Shown here one piece after another: positions 1 through 7,051 of a DNA stretch of 38,932 nt; position 1 is the stretch's first letter, and every line of letters starts with the position of its first letter. A model generated the notes under the pieces. It was not told where the DNA came from. It searched no databases and worked only from the letters and a program-made list of their open reading frames with translations. The position numbers and the translations under genes were made by a program. The stretch is taken from positions 1 through 38,932 of the IMG/VR virus record IMGVR_UViG_3300050030_000136; one strand, written 5' to 3'. Source of the DNA: a virus.

Positions 1-216
1 ATGATAGAAAATAATAAACAGTTAAAGATAACAATAATCCAAAAAGACAGATTTGGAAAAGCAATAGATAGTTTTAATATGGAAAAGTCCATAAAGGATT
101 TAGAACCGAATCCTGGAAGATATATACTGGCAAAAGCTCAACTTGATTCTTTGTGGAGTATATATAGTGAATTATTAATGGAAATAACAGTATATAAAAC
201 AAAATTAAAGGAATAA
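1..216 (+). CDS. Hypothetical protein, 71 aa
   Basis: A small soluble protein rich in Lys and Glu, with a predicted helical second half (about residues 38-71). I recognise no family. It begins at the first base of the window. If the molecule is circular, the TGA that ends the window directly precedes this ATG, giving a stop-start junction with no clear Shine-Dalgarno. It heads a run of small plus-strand genes leading to the recombination genes. The reading frame is supported by tight packing with the next gene, whose ribosome site lies in its last codons. Confidence 0.6.
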   Translation: MIENNKQLKITIIQKDRFGKAIDSFNMEKSIKDLEPNPGRYILAKAQLDSLWSIYSELLMEITVYKTKLKE

Positions 217-220
217 GATT

Positions 221-541
221 ATGGCAACAATTACAAGAAAAAAGGGAAGTAAAGTCGGACTTACTAATGGAAGAATTGACTGGTCATTGATGGAAAATCT
301 GGCTTGTCTTGCAAACGCTTATTTTACGCCTTTTTATGGCAAAGTAATAGGCAAAGCGTCTGGAGGATTGACGCAAGGACAGGTCTATGAAAGACTTAAA
401 CAAACTGGTTACGGATTAAAAGACATAAGAAACGGCAAGTGTCCTATAACCCAAATGTTTGTTAAGAAGTATTCGGTTGAAAATATGACCCAAGCTACAA
501 CTGACGAACTTACAAAACAGTTCAGGTCAATGATTCCATAA
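221..541 (+). CDS. Hypothetical protein, 106 aa
   Basis: A basic protein with no recognised family. Residues 50-75 (a stretch with LTQGQVYERLKQTGYGLKDI) could form a helix-turn-helix-like pair of helices, so DNA binding is possible but unproven. AAGGAA upstream, inside the end of the previous gene, is the ribosome site. The stop TAA is followed after one T by the next ATG, so the two genes are probably translationally coupled. Confidence 0.65.
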   Translation: MATITRKKGSKVGLTNGRIDWSLMENLACLANAYFTPFYGKVIGKASGGLTQGQVYERLKQTGYGLKDIRNGKCPITQMFVKKYSVENMTQATTDELTKQFRSMIP

Positions 542-542
542 T

Positions 543-767
543 ATGTCTTCTTACCAAAGGAATCTATATAAATGGAATGACTATATAGCAATTAACTGTA
601 AGAAAAGTGATAAATTAAAATTATTACAGTTGCATAAAGACTGGTGCGAAGTGCATAATTCGAGTATGTCTTTTGCTGCTTGGATTACACTATTCTTAAT
701 CCCAAAATATATGAGAATATATAAAAAAGAATTAAAGAAATTAAAGAAAAGAAAAGACTACGTTTGA
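543..767 (+). CDS. Hypothetical basic protein, 74 aa
   Basis: A small, strongly basic protein ending in a Lys/Arg-rich helix (last 20 residues). A hydrophobic stretch with Trp and Phe lies around residues 44-58. No family is recognised. It starts one base after the previous stop (TAATATG junction), which favours reinitiation. A nucleic-acid-binding role is only a guess from the charge. Confidence 0.6.
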   Translation: MSSYQRNLYKWNDYIAINCKKSDKLKLLQLHKDWCEVHNSSMSFAAWITLFLIPKYMRIYKKELKKLKKRKDYV

Positions 768-779
768 AAGGTTTATTAT

Positions 780-929
780 ATGAAATACAAAGAAGAATAT
801 AAAAGAGTTGAAAATGAAAATCAAAATGCAAAGATAATACTATTACAGGCAAGGGAAAAATTTAGACAAGGATGTTCTGTTGTAGAACTAATGGTAGAAG
901 TAGACAGAGCAATAGAAGAATTAAAGTAG
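780..929 (+). CDS. Hypothetical helical peptide, 49 aa
   Basis: A short gene encoding a charged, probably all-helical protein. It starts MKYKEEYKRVENENQNAK and ends in an acidic helix with DRAIEELK. GAAAGG stands 8 bases before the ATG. It fills the gap between two confident small genes, and the next gene has its own AAAGGA site just after this stop. A coiled coil is plausible. Function unknown. Confidence 0.55.
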   Translation: MKYKEEYKRVENENQNAKIILLQAREKFRQGCSVVELMVEVDRAIEELK

Positions 930-942
930 TAAAGGATAAATA

Positions 943-1155
943 ATGGCAGCAGATGAAGATAAGATAGATGGTTCGTGTTGTTCAATTTGCGAAACATACT
1001 TTAAGAATTGTGTAAAGTGGTTAACTCATAGAACTAATGATATATACACTCACGGTTATCCTGTAGCCTGTCAAGAGTGCTATGGCAATCCACAAAACAA
1101 AAAACTGGTAAAGAAACTAAATCTTCAAAGAGCAGTTATAGAAAATACATTTTAG
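943..1155 (+). CDS. Cys-rich putative zinc-binding protein, 70 aa
   Basis: Seven Cys lie in clusters: C12 and C13, C16, C23 in the N-terminal half, then C46 and C49 with further His residues between. A CxxC-type knuckle is suggested by VACQEC. I recognise no named family. AAAGGA with an 8-base gap precedes the ATG. It sits immediately before the annealing-protein-like gene, so a role in DNA metabolism is possible, but that is inference from position only. Confidence 0.6.
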   Translation: MAADEDKIDGSCCSICETYFKNCVKWLTHRTNDIYTHGYPVACQECYGNPQNKKLVKKLNLQRAVIENTF

Positions 1156-1167
1156 AAAGGAATTAAA

Positions 1168-2004
1168 ATGGCAGATAGAGATGAATTTAGCATAGAAAAT
1201 GAGGCTTCAATAGAAATGGACGAAAATAAGAACTTTTTGGCTTTATCGCCACAAAATAGTATAAAAGCTCTACAAAAAGTCGATGCGCTTACTAAAGTGG
1301 TCGATGGTGCGGTCAGGCTTGCATTACAGCGTACTGTTGCACAAGATTGGGTAAATATGGGTGGTAAGTGGTATTTGCAAGCATCGGGCGTTGAAAAGGT
1401 CAGAAGTGTATTTGGACTTTACTTCAAAAGTATGGCAACAATTAAAGAAACTTTTGCAGATGGAACTTACGCTTATATTACATCTGGAACGGCAGGTTGT
1501 AAACTTCTTGATAATCTATATGGCGAAACCACAATACAAATTGAAGGTTGCCGTTCGTCAGCAGACCAATTCTTTTCAAAACAAGCTGTTACTGACCCAA
1601 TGGACGTAAGACGCTCATCTTATGCAAACTTTACAGTAAGAGCAGCAAAGGCATTATTAGGTTTTGGTAATTATACAACTGCTGATTTACAAGCTATGGG
1701 TGTAAAAGTAGGAGATTCAACTAAAGTAACATACGAAAAAGGTGCAGAAGGTGGAGTAAAAACTGGTTGCATATCAGAACCACAAGCAAAAAGACTTTGG
1801 GCTTTATGTAAAGCTAATAGTATTTCTGAAATAGCAATTAAGAAGTATTTAAAAGAAACATATAGTCTTGATACGAGTAAGAATATATTGCGTAAAGACT
1901 ATGAAACTATATGTAATTGGGTTGAAGCTGGTGGTGTAACACAACCAAAACGTGATATACAGGCAGAAATTGATGAACTAATGGGTGATGAAGATAAAGG
2001 ATAA
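1168..2004 (+). CDS. Putative single-strand annealing-type recombination protein
   Basis: 278 aa. The central part (about residues 60-180, with WVNMGGKWYLQASGVEKV and SSYANFTVRAAKALLGFGNY) resembles a phage family found beside RecB-like nucleases. The C-terminal segment at about 202-252, beginning ISEPQAKRLWALCK, is the small helical domain often found at the end of Erf/RecT/Rad52-like annealing proteins. The nuclease gene follows after two bases, mirroring the annealase-exonuclease pairs of other phages. The expected role is pairing single strands during replication and repair. The start is ATG after AGAAAGGA. The family call rests on remembered similarity and context, so it is moderate. Confidence 0.55.
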   Translation: MADRDEFSIENEASIEMDENKNFLALSPQNSIKALQKVDALTKVVDGAVRLALQRTVAQDWVNMGGKWYLQASGVEKVRSVFGLYFKSMATIKETFADGTYAYITSGTAGCKLLDNLYGETTIQIEGCRSSADQFFSKQAVTDPMDVRRSSYANFTVRAAKALLGFGNYTTADLQAMGVKVGDSTKVTYEKGAEGGVKTGCISEPQAKRLWALCKANSISEIAIKKYLKETYSLDTSKNILRKDYETICNWVEAGGVTQPKRDIQAEIDELMGDEDKG

Positions 2005-2006
2005 AT

Positions 2007-3017
2007 ATGAAAAAACTAATTGAAGCAATAGAAAAGATTAAGACTGATATACAGACTAATCTCAAAAGTCAATGTAAGATTTTGCCTCATAACTCTAATT
2101 GGGCAAGTATATTGGCAAGGCCGTGTATCAGACAACAAGTATATTATCGTCTTGATTGGGAAAAACAATCTTTGCCTAATGAGTTTTTACAGGGAATATT
2201 TAATACAGGACTTCTTGTAGAAGATATGACTATAAATACTTTGAATCGCATAGGTTTAATGGCTAACCCAAAATGGCAACTATTGAAGATACCTGATAAG
2301 ATTAACGATAAAGCTCTTGCGGAAGTTCAAATTGGTTCGGTAACTGACGTATTCTTGATAATCTACGATGAAAATGGAAAACCAGTTAATCTTGGCCCAG
2401 TAGAAATAAAGAGTATAGACCCAAATAAATTCAAAACCATAAACAAAATAGAAGACTTCCAAAAAAGCTATTGGATGAAACCATATGAAGGACAATTATC
2501 GGTTTATATGTTCGGAAGTAACTTTGAACAGGGTGCATTTTTATTGGTGAATAAAACTAACTGGTGGGATTATAAGATATTACCATATCAACTCGATATG
2601 TCTTTTATGCAAAGACTATTGAATACGGCCAAGCTTGTCAATTCATTTGTTCAAACAAAACAATATCCAGACAGAATTGACGATAAGAATGAATGTAAAA
2701 ACTGTCCATTTAAGACTTTTTGCCTTCCTGATGAATGTTCAGATTTAATAGAACTTGTTGATAGTGAAGAACTTACGCAGCTTCTCGAGCAAAGAGATTC
2801 ACTACAAGAAGCATCAAAAGAGTACGATGAAATAGACAAAACTATAAAGGAAATGCTACAAGCTAATAAAGACGGTATTTACTTGATTGGCGGGAAATAT
2901 CAAATTAAACTTTCAACTTATGACAGGTCAAGTTATGATATTCCTAATGATGTAAAAAGTAAATATTTAGAAAAAGTACCGTGTAGAAAAACGAATATTA
3001 CCAAAATAAAGGATTAA
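2007..3017 (+). CDS. Cas4/RecB-like PD-(D/E)XK nuclease with Fe-S cysteines
   Basis: 336 aa. The nuclease core shows a family-typical acidic residue E72 (GLLVED), then the GSVTD motif with D114 and E133-I-K135 (GPVEIKS), the metal-binding PD-(D/E)XK triad. Four cysteines are placed as in Cas4 and AddB: C40 in RPCIRQQ near the N-terminus, then C230-x2-C233-x5-C239, expected to hold a 4Fe-4S cluster that pins the fold. The C-terminal 90 residues are an acidic helical tail. The protein probably resects DNA ends for the annealing protein encoded just upstream, a lambda Exo/Beta-like arrangement. AAAGGA precedes the ATG. No cas1 or CRISPR repeat is near, so a CRISPR role is unlikely. Confidence 0.8.
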   Translation: MKKLIEAIEKIKTDIQTNLKSQCKILPHNSNWASILARPCIRQQVYYRLDWEKQSLPNEFLQGIFNTGLLVEDMTINTLNRIGLMANPKWQLLKIPDKINDKALAEVQIGSVTDVFLIIYDENGKPVNLGPVEIKSIDPNKFKTINKIEDFQKSYWMKPYEGQLSVYMFGSNFEQGAFLLVNKTNWWDYKILPYQLDMSFMQRLLNTAKLVNSFVQTKQYPDRIDDKNECKNCPFKTFCLPDECSDLIELVDSEELTQLLEQRDSLQEASKEYDEIDKTIKEMLQANKDGIYLIGGKYQIKLSTYDRSSYDIPNDVKSKYLEKVPCRKTNITKIKD

Positions 3018-3021
3018 TGAT

Positions 3022-3180
3022 ATGCTCGTACTTACACAAAATAAAGATGAAGAAATAGTAATTCAAAATGCTAATGGTGAAATAATCATAAGAAAAGGTG
3101 AAGATTATGGTAGAATTGCCATAGAAGCACCAAAAGAATATAGTATATTTAGACGTGAAAATTCAAAGAAAACTATTTAA
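3022..3180 (+). CDS. csrA: CsrA/RsmE-family RNA-binding regulator, 52 aa
   Basis: A compact CsrA homologue. It aligns with E. coli CsrA without a gap through residue 46: MLVLT at the start, E10, I14, R31, the A36-P37-K38-E39 turn, S41, and R44, the arginine critical for GGA recognition in known CsrA. Position 6 is Gln and position 7 Asn where bacterial CsrA has Arg, and the C-terminal tail is cut to 52 residues (usual length about 61). CsrA works as a homodimer that binds GGA in hairpin loops, often over ribosome sites. AAAGGA stands 9 bases before the ATG, in the same operon as the nuclease. It could reprogramme host or phage mRNA; the targets are unknown. Confidence 0.85.
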   Translation: MLVLTQNKDEEIVIQNANGEIIIRKGEDYGRIAIEAPKEYSIFRRENSKKTI

Positions 3181-3194
3181 GAAAGGACTCACAA

Positions 3195-3341
3195 ATGGAA
3201 GAATTGATTAAGAAACTTGAGGCGTTGTTAGTTAAATTCCCAAAACAAAACAGAGAGTGCTATAAGGTCATTACAGAAGTTGTAGTTGGTCTTAAAGCAT
3301 TAGTACCTGTACCTGAACCAGAACAACCCAAAGAGGTATAA
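3195..3341 (+). CDS. Hypothetical protein, 48 aa
   Basis: A helical N-terminal part (MEELIKKLEALLVKFPKQN) is followed by a Pro/Glu-rich tail (PVPEPEQPKE). The AAGAAAGGACTCACAA leader gives a good ribosome site. Its stop abuts the RusA start codon, so the two are probably coupled. No family recognised. Confidence 0.6.
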   Translation: MEELIKKLEALLVKFPKQNRECYKVITEVVVGLKALVPVPEPEQPKEV

Positions 3342-3758
3342 ATGCCGTCTATAAAATTTACAGTCTATGGTGAGCCTACAGCATTGAAAAGACATAATAT
3401 GTATAGGCATAAAGGGAAACTAATTTCTGTAAATCCCTCATCTAAACAAGAAGATGATTTTCTTGCTTTGGCTCACCAAAATAGACCTGATATGCCAATA
3501 AATACAAGTACTGCCATATCATTAAGTTTCTTTTTTGGTAGACCGAAATATCATTATGGAACAGGCAAAAACTCGTTAATATTGAAAGAAAAAGCACCAA
3601 AAGCTCATACATCAAGACCAGATATAGATAACTTAATAAAATTTGTATTCGACTCACTTAATGGCGTATTTTGGTCTGATGACAGTATTATATCAGATAT
3701 AATATCGCATAAATTTTATGACGTAAGGCCAAGAACTGAAATAGAAATAATTTACTAA
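3342..3758 (+). CDS. rusA: RusA-family Holliday junction resolvase
   Basis: 138 aa, close to the usual RusA length of about 120. The RusA hallmark is clear at residues 91-114: SRPDIDNLIKFVFDSLNG then VFWSDDS. D94, D96 and D113/D114 match the catalytic aspartates of the family, and K100 also fits. The N-terminus IKFTVYGEPTALKR is the typical first strand. RusA dimers cut four-way junctions, resolving recombination or replication intermediates before packaging. It completes a recombination set with the annealing-like protein and the nuclease upstream. The ATG directly follows the previous TAA, with AGAGG as ribosome site. Confidence 0.9.
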   Translation: MPSIKFTVYGEPTALKRHNMYRHKGKLISVNPSSKQEDDFLALAHQNRPDMPINTSTAISLSFFFGRPKYHYGTGKNSLILKEKAPKAHTSRPDIDNLIKFVFDSLNGVFWSDDSIISDIISHKFYDVRPRTEIEIIY

Positions 3759-3841
3759 AAATAGAGTTTCTCCTTTAACACCTGCCCAAGCTTGCATCCC
3801 TTGGGTGGGGCGCAATAATATCATATATCTTTAAGGAGATA
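3757..3841 (+). promoter_or_regulatory. Structured leader A with sequestered ribosome site
   Basis: A 10-bp hairpin (arms 3781-3790 and 3800-3809, two G-T pairs) lies between TCTCCTT at 3769-3775 and AAGGAGA at 3833-3839. Those two stretches are perfect complements, so they can pair and hide the strong Shine-Dalgarno of the dockerin gene. The leader shares AAAAATAGAGTTTC (3757-3770) with 38122-38135, and TCTCCTTTAA plus CCTTGGGTGG with 35261-35286. The structure suggests conditional translation; no ligand class is recognised. Confidence 0.5.
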
Positions 3842-3844
3842 GCT

Positions 3845-5296
3845 ATGAAAAAGTTACTTTTTTCGTTACTGTTCACCTTGATTATGTCCTGCTCTGGTTA
3901 TTGTGGTATTGTTACTATTAATGGGCTTCCATTAGTAATAAAGGAAAATTTCATCTACTTTGATAATTACTACTCTTATTGGGGGAAACAACAACCACAG
4001 ATATTTGCAGCCTATATCGTTTTCTCTGCTGATGTAACTTACGGTATTGGGGAATATAAACAGTCAGCAAAAGGTAAAAAAGTAAAGTTTAATCTTAATG
4101 GCAGCATAGGTGGACAAGGGAAATACTATCAACATTATTTAACAGGCAGCCAAAACATATTTGGAACTTATGGTTTTGTAGTTCCATATCCAGCAAACGG
4201 ATGTACTGATGAAACTGGACATATAGAATGGAAAGTTGGAATAGGTGATAAAACATTTGGATATGTAAAATACCATCCAAATGGCCCATTTCCAGATGAA
4301 TTAGTACGTTTACCAAAAGAACCACATTCACAGTTTTCTTTAGTAAATTGTTCTGTTTCTGCTTGGCAAGGAATAAAAACAGTAGAAACTCCAGCCTACT
4401 TTGCATTTGTTGTAAGTGCGCCTCACTATTCTGAAGACCCAATATTACAACAAAAGTTTGGAAATATAAGCTTTGCAGATGCTTCAATGGCAGAATTAGG
4501 AGAACCTGACCCTGCTCTTATAGATGCAATAACTGGATTAGGTAAAATGTCAATTAAAACCACGTCAGAATCTAACTCTATACAAGAAACATTAGACCCA
4601 AATTATAAGTTTCCAGATATTCAAATTTCGCCACCAATACAATATGGTTGGAGTATTTATGGTGATGGATTCTATACTTTATTAGATGGAAATATGTTTG
4701 GAAAATCAAATAGATTTTTCGCTCATAATTTACAAGAAATATCAGACCCTAATGAGGTAAAAAGTTACTTATCTTTAAATTCGCCATACTGTTATGTGAA
4801 AACTATAAATGTACCAAATGCTATTAATTATAACTCAAAAGGTTATACGGCATTTGCTTGTGCAGTAAATAACAATAATGAGATATATAACTCATTTCCT
4901 ATATTTATGACAGTATTGAAAAAAACGAGTAATACTGTAACATTTATATCGGACTATTTTTATGCGGTTGATTATACTTCAACTGGTGTACGTTATGATA
5001 AACACGGAAATAAGTTTGTATGTGTTCCAGCTATAGAAGATGGTAATATAGTTATAAACCCAATATCTCCAAGTAATTATGGCGATTTTAACAATGATAG
5101 AAAGGTCAATCTAATTGATTTTGCCAAATTTTCAGAGTATTTTGGAAAGACAACACAAGACTCAGATTTTGACAGTATGTATGATTTTAATAATAATGGC
5201 AAAGTCGATTTGTCAGATTTCGTACGTTTTCAAATGAATTGGCTAAATGATAAGACTTTTGGTATATTTATCAAAGAAATAGTAATTAATTATTGA
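3845..5296 (+). CDS. Secreted protein with C-terminal type I dockerin
   Basis: 483 aa. Residues 1-20 form a signal peptide (MKKLLFSLLFTLIMSCSGYC), with an imperfect lipobox at C16. Residues 20-415 are a Tyr-, Asn- and Phe-rich beta-type region I cannot assign. Residues 418-470 hold two dockerin repeats with EF-hand-like calcium loops, GDFNNDRKVNLIDFAKFSEY and YDFNNNGKVDLSDFVRFQMN. The F-x-x-F-x-x-x-W/F ending is typical of Phycisphaerae dockerins rather than clostridial ones (L-K-R-Y). Dockerins bind cohesins on surface or secreted scaffolds. The protein is probably exported by the infected cell as a host-modifying factor, a lysis component or a surface-exclusion factor. It follows the structured leader and precedes lysis-like genes. 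Confidence 0.75.
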   Translation: MKKLLFSLLFTLIMSCSGYCGIVTINGLPLVIKENFIYFDNYYSYWGKQQPQIFAAYIVFSADVTYGIGEYKQSAKGKKVKFNLNGSIGGQGKYYQHYLTGSQNIFGTYGFVVPYPANGCTDETGHIEWKVGIGDKTFGYVKYHPNGPFPDELVRLPKEPHSQFSLVNCSVSAWQGIKTVETPAYFAFVVSAPHYSEDPILQQKFGNISFADASMAELGEPDPALIDAITGLGKMSIKTTSESNSIQETLDPNYKFPDIQISPPIQYGWSIYGDGFYTLLDGNMFGKSNRFFAHNLQEISDPNEVKSYLSLNSPYCYVKTINVPNAINYNSKGYTAFACAVNNNNEIYNSFPIFMTVLKKTSNTVTFISDYFYAVDYTSTGVRYDKHGNKFVCVPAIEDGNIVINPISPSNYGDFNNDRKVNLIDFAKFSEYFGKTTQDSDFDSMYDFNNNGKVDLSDFVRFQMNWLNDKTFGIFIKEIVINY

Positions 5297-5307
5297 AAGG
5301 ATTTAAT

Positions 5308-5808
5308 ATGAATTGGAAATATGTTGCAGGTGGACTTGCTGTATTTTGCCTTATCGCTGTAATCGGTTGTGCAACGATGATTGATATGTATCCTGCCAAA
5401 ATATCAAAGGACTTGGCTAAGTACACTGGACACGACCCTAACAACCTTAATTGGCCTGTTGGAACAATGGGTACACTTCGTGATTGGTTAGCGGAAGCCA
5501 GCTTGAAACATCAGTTAAATCAAGCTGATATTGAGTATTATGCCAAAAAGGACAATTTAACCTATGAGGCAGTAGCTAAATCTGGTGCAGCATACTTAGA
5601 AATTGCACAAAAGGAAACAAGTTCTTTGTTTGGTCAAAATGGCCTATTGTGGCCTATATTGGCATTGACATTAGGCGGTGGTGGTATATCGGCAGCAACA
5701 GCATTAATAACAAGCAAGATAAATGCCAGTACAAACTATACTCCTGCAGAAGTTAAGACCATAGCAGATGAATCTGCATCAACAGGGAAAGCACCTGCTG
5801 TAATATAA
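5308..5808 (+). CDS. Putative lipoprotein with internal membrane segment
   Basis: 166 aa. The N-terminus has a lipoprotein signal ending in the lipobox AVIGC (Cys about residue 21). The middle (about 50-100) is helical and charged. A second hydrophobic, Gly-rich segment, LLWPILALTLGGGGISAATA, lies near residues 115-140. The start was set at the ATG at 5308 because GAAAGGA precedes it; an in-frame TTG at 5293 lacks a ribosome site and overlaps the previous gene. Position beside small membrane proteins suggests a lysis (spanin- or holin-like) or surface-exclusion role. No family is recognised with confidence. Confidence 0.65.
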   Translation: MNWKYVAGGLAVFCLIAVIGCATMIDMYPAKISKDLAKYTGHDPNNLNWPVGTMGTLRDWLAEASLKHQLNQADIEYYAKKDNLTYEAVAKSGAAYLEIAQKETSSLFGQNGLLWPILALTLGGGGISAATALITSKINASTNYTPAEVKTIADESASTGKAPAVI

Positions 5809-5840
5809 TAATTTAAAATATAACTAAATTGTGGTGAAAT

Positions 5841-6260
5841 ATGAGTATCACATACCAAGAATTGCATAATTGGAAATATAGACTTGTTAAACCTGTTACA
5901 TATCAATCTAAAATCTTAGGCATAAGTTATGATTGCTTATATTATAGCATAACTCTTGCTGGTTTAGTAACTGGTAAGGTAGGTTATGCTTGGGATGGTG
6001 CTACTGGCGCGCCAGACTCTAAAGATATTTTTGAGGGGGCTGCAATTCACGATATTCTTTGTCAAATGATGAGAGAGGGCATATTAAGCAGAGAAATCTA
6101 TTTTGATATAGCAAATAAAGCATTGGTTGAAATATGTCTATCTAAAAAAATGCCACAATGGTACGCTAATTTAGTCTATTGGATGGTAACTAATTTGGGT
6201 AAAAAAAGTACATTTCCTTCTAAATATACACCAAATAAGATTGTAATAATTGAACCTTGA
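5841..6260 (+). CDS. DUF1353-like phage protein
   Basis: 139 aa. The region GYAWDGATGAPDSKD followed by EGAAIHDILCQ fits the DUF1353 pattern (G-x-x-x-D-x-A-S/T, then H-D near a helix). DUF1353 genes often lie in phage lysis or tail regions, and a peptidase-like role has been proposed but not shown to my knowledge. H70 and D71 of the HD pair are candidate functional residues. It is preceded by GTGGTG and followed by small membrane proteins. No signal peptide is seen. Confidence 0.65.
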   Translation: MSITYQELHNWKYRLVKPVTYQSKILGISYDCLYYSITLAGLVTGKVGYAWDGATGAPDSKDIFEGAAIHDILCQMMREGILSREIYFDIANKALVEICLSKKMPQWYANLVYWMVTNLGKKSTFPSKYTPNKIVIIEP

Positions 6261-6286
6261 AAAATAGTGCAAATAGGACAGTTAAT

Positions 6287-6532
6287 ATGATATCTCCTGA
6301 ACAAACTGAAATAGTCAAAAAGCTTTGTGAAGAAAATGATATACCTTATTCAGAAGACTTAGACGAAAAGGTAAAAAAGTGGTCTGCGGATTATATGAGA
6401 CAGTGGAGAAAAGACCAATACATAAGCGAAAGGCTAAAAATGCTTGAACATAAACGCCCCAAATTTTGGTTTTGGTATGTAGTATGTATATTATTTTTAT
6501 TACTTTATGGAGTATACTATGCCTGTAGATAA
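6287..6532 (+). CDS. Small membrane protein with C-terminal anchor
   Basis: 81 aa. A charged helical domain (residues 1-60) ends in one membrane helix, FWFWYVVCILFLLLYGVYYA, and two final residues. This is a tail-anchored, N-in topology. The ATG at 6287 follows AGGA with a 9-base gap and is preferred over a TTG at 6257 that overlaps the previous stop. Its place near the end of the block with other membrane proteins fits a lysis accessory role, but no family is recognised. Confidence 0.6.
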   Translation: MISPEQTEIVKKLCEENDIPYSEDLDEKVKKWSADYMRQWRKDQYISERLKMLEHKRPKFWFWYVVCILFLLLYGVYYACR

Positions 6533-6662
6533 ATCAGTGCCAGATGAAAACTTAGAACCAAGTGAATATATACCAACTGGTAATGCCTGTATTTATTGTG
6601 GTCATAAAAAATGTGTTTGTGATGATAGATATGAAGATTATGTAGAAAAACAGCGCAAATAG
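6519..6662 (+). CDS. Small Cys-rich protein, 47 aa
   Basis: The gene overlaps the end of the previous one by 14 bases, and GGAG lies seven bases before its ATG. Residues 23-35 hold CIYCGHKKCVC, a CxxC plus CxC arrangement that could bind one zinc ion. The rest is acidic. It is the last gene of the plus block before the terminator. Function unknown. Confidence 0.55.
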   Translation: MPVDKSVPDENLEPSEYIPTGNACIYCGHKKCVCDDRYEDYVEKQRK

Positions 6663-6726
6663 GATGGTCAATAAAATAGCCTGAATATACTTTTTATTTT
6701 CCTACTTGTTTGCTCTTATTAATAAT

Positions 6727-6761
6727 ATGGCCATACCTGAAAAGGCGTGGCCATACTTTTT
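6727..6761. terminator. Terminator between convergent operons
   Basis: ATGGCCATACC-TGAAAA-GGCGTGGCCAT forms an 11-position stem with one mismatch and one G-T pair, followed by ACTTTTT on the plus strand. It lies in the only gap between the converging blocks (6,663-6,782). The plus-strand reading is the better terminator. On the minus strand the hairpin is followed by ATTATTAATAAG, a weaker tract. Confidence 0.75.
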
Positions 6762-6782
6762 AGGAGGATATGAAGATGAAGA

Positions 6783-7040
6783 TTATCTACCTGTATAATA
6801 TCTAAAAATAAAATCACCTATAACAAGCAATACTCCTATATACATAGGTATATATGTAAGAAATTTTGAAGTTTCTACTTGTTTATGCTCATTAAAGTCT
6901 TTTATAAATTCTTCGTGTCTATTGAGTTTGCTTTGAAAAGACTCACTTCCGTTATCTATAAATATCCTATCAAGTCTGTCATTTATTTTCTGAAATTCAT
7001 CTCTACATATCCTATCATACTGTTGTTGCTCATAGTCCAT
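6783..7040 (-). CDS. Small coiled-coil membrane protein, holin/XhlA-like
   Basis: 85 aa. An N-terminal coiled coil (with KINDRLDRIF and KLNRHEEFIKDFNEH) is followed by a membrane helix, TYIPMYIGVLLVIGDFIFRY, and a short basic end. This layout matches XhlA-type haemolysin/holin accessory proteins. Start: ATG at 7040 after GAAAGG, in preference to a TTG 15 bases upstream. It is the last gene of the late block, a common place for lysis genes. The role is inferred from topology only. Confidence 0.6.
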   Translation of the reverse strand: MDYEQQQYDRICRDEFQKINDRLDRIFIDNGSESFQSKLNRHEEFIKDFNEHKQVETSKFLTYIPMYIGVLLVIGDFIFRYYTGR

Positions 7041-7051
7041 TTTTAAGCCTT

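Noticed and set aside
2007-3017. CRISPR-associated Cas4
   Set aside because: No cas1, cas2 or repeat array is nearby; the neighbours indicate a phage recombination nuclease.
4095-4487. 130-codon minus-strand frame inside the dockerin gene
   Set aside because: It is antisense to a gene with a signal peptide and dockerin repeats, has no ribosome site and encodes an implausible hydrophobic sequence.
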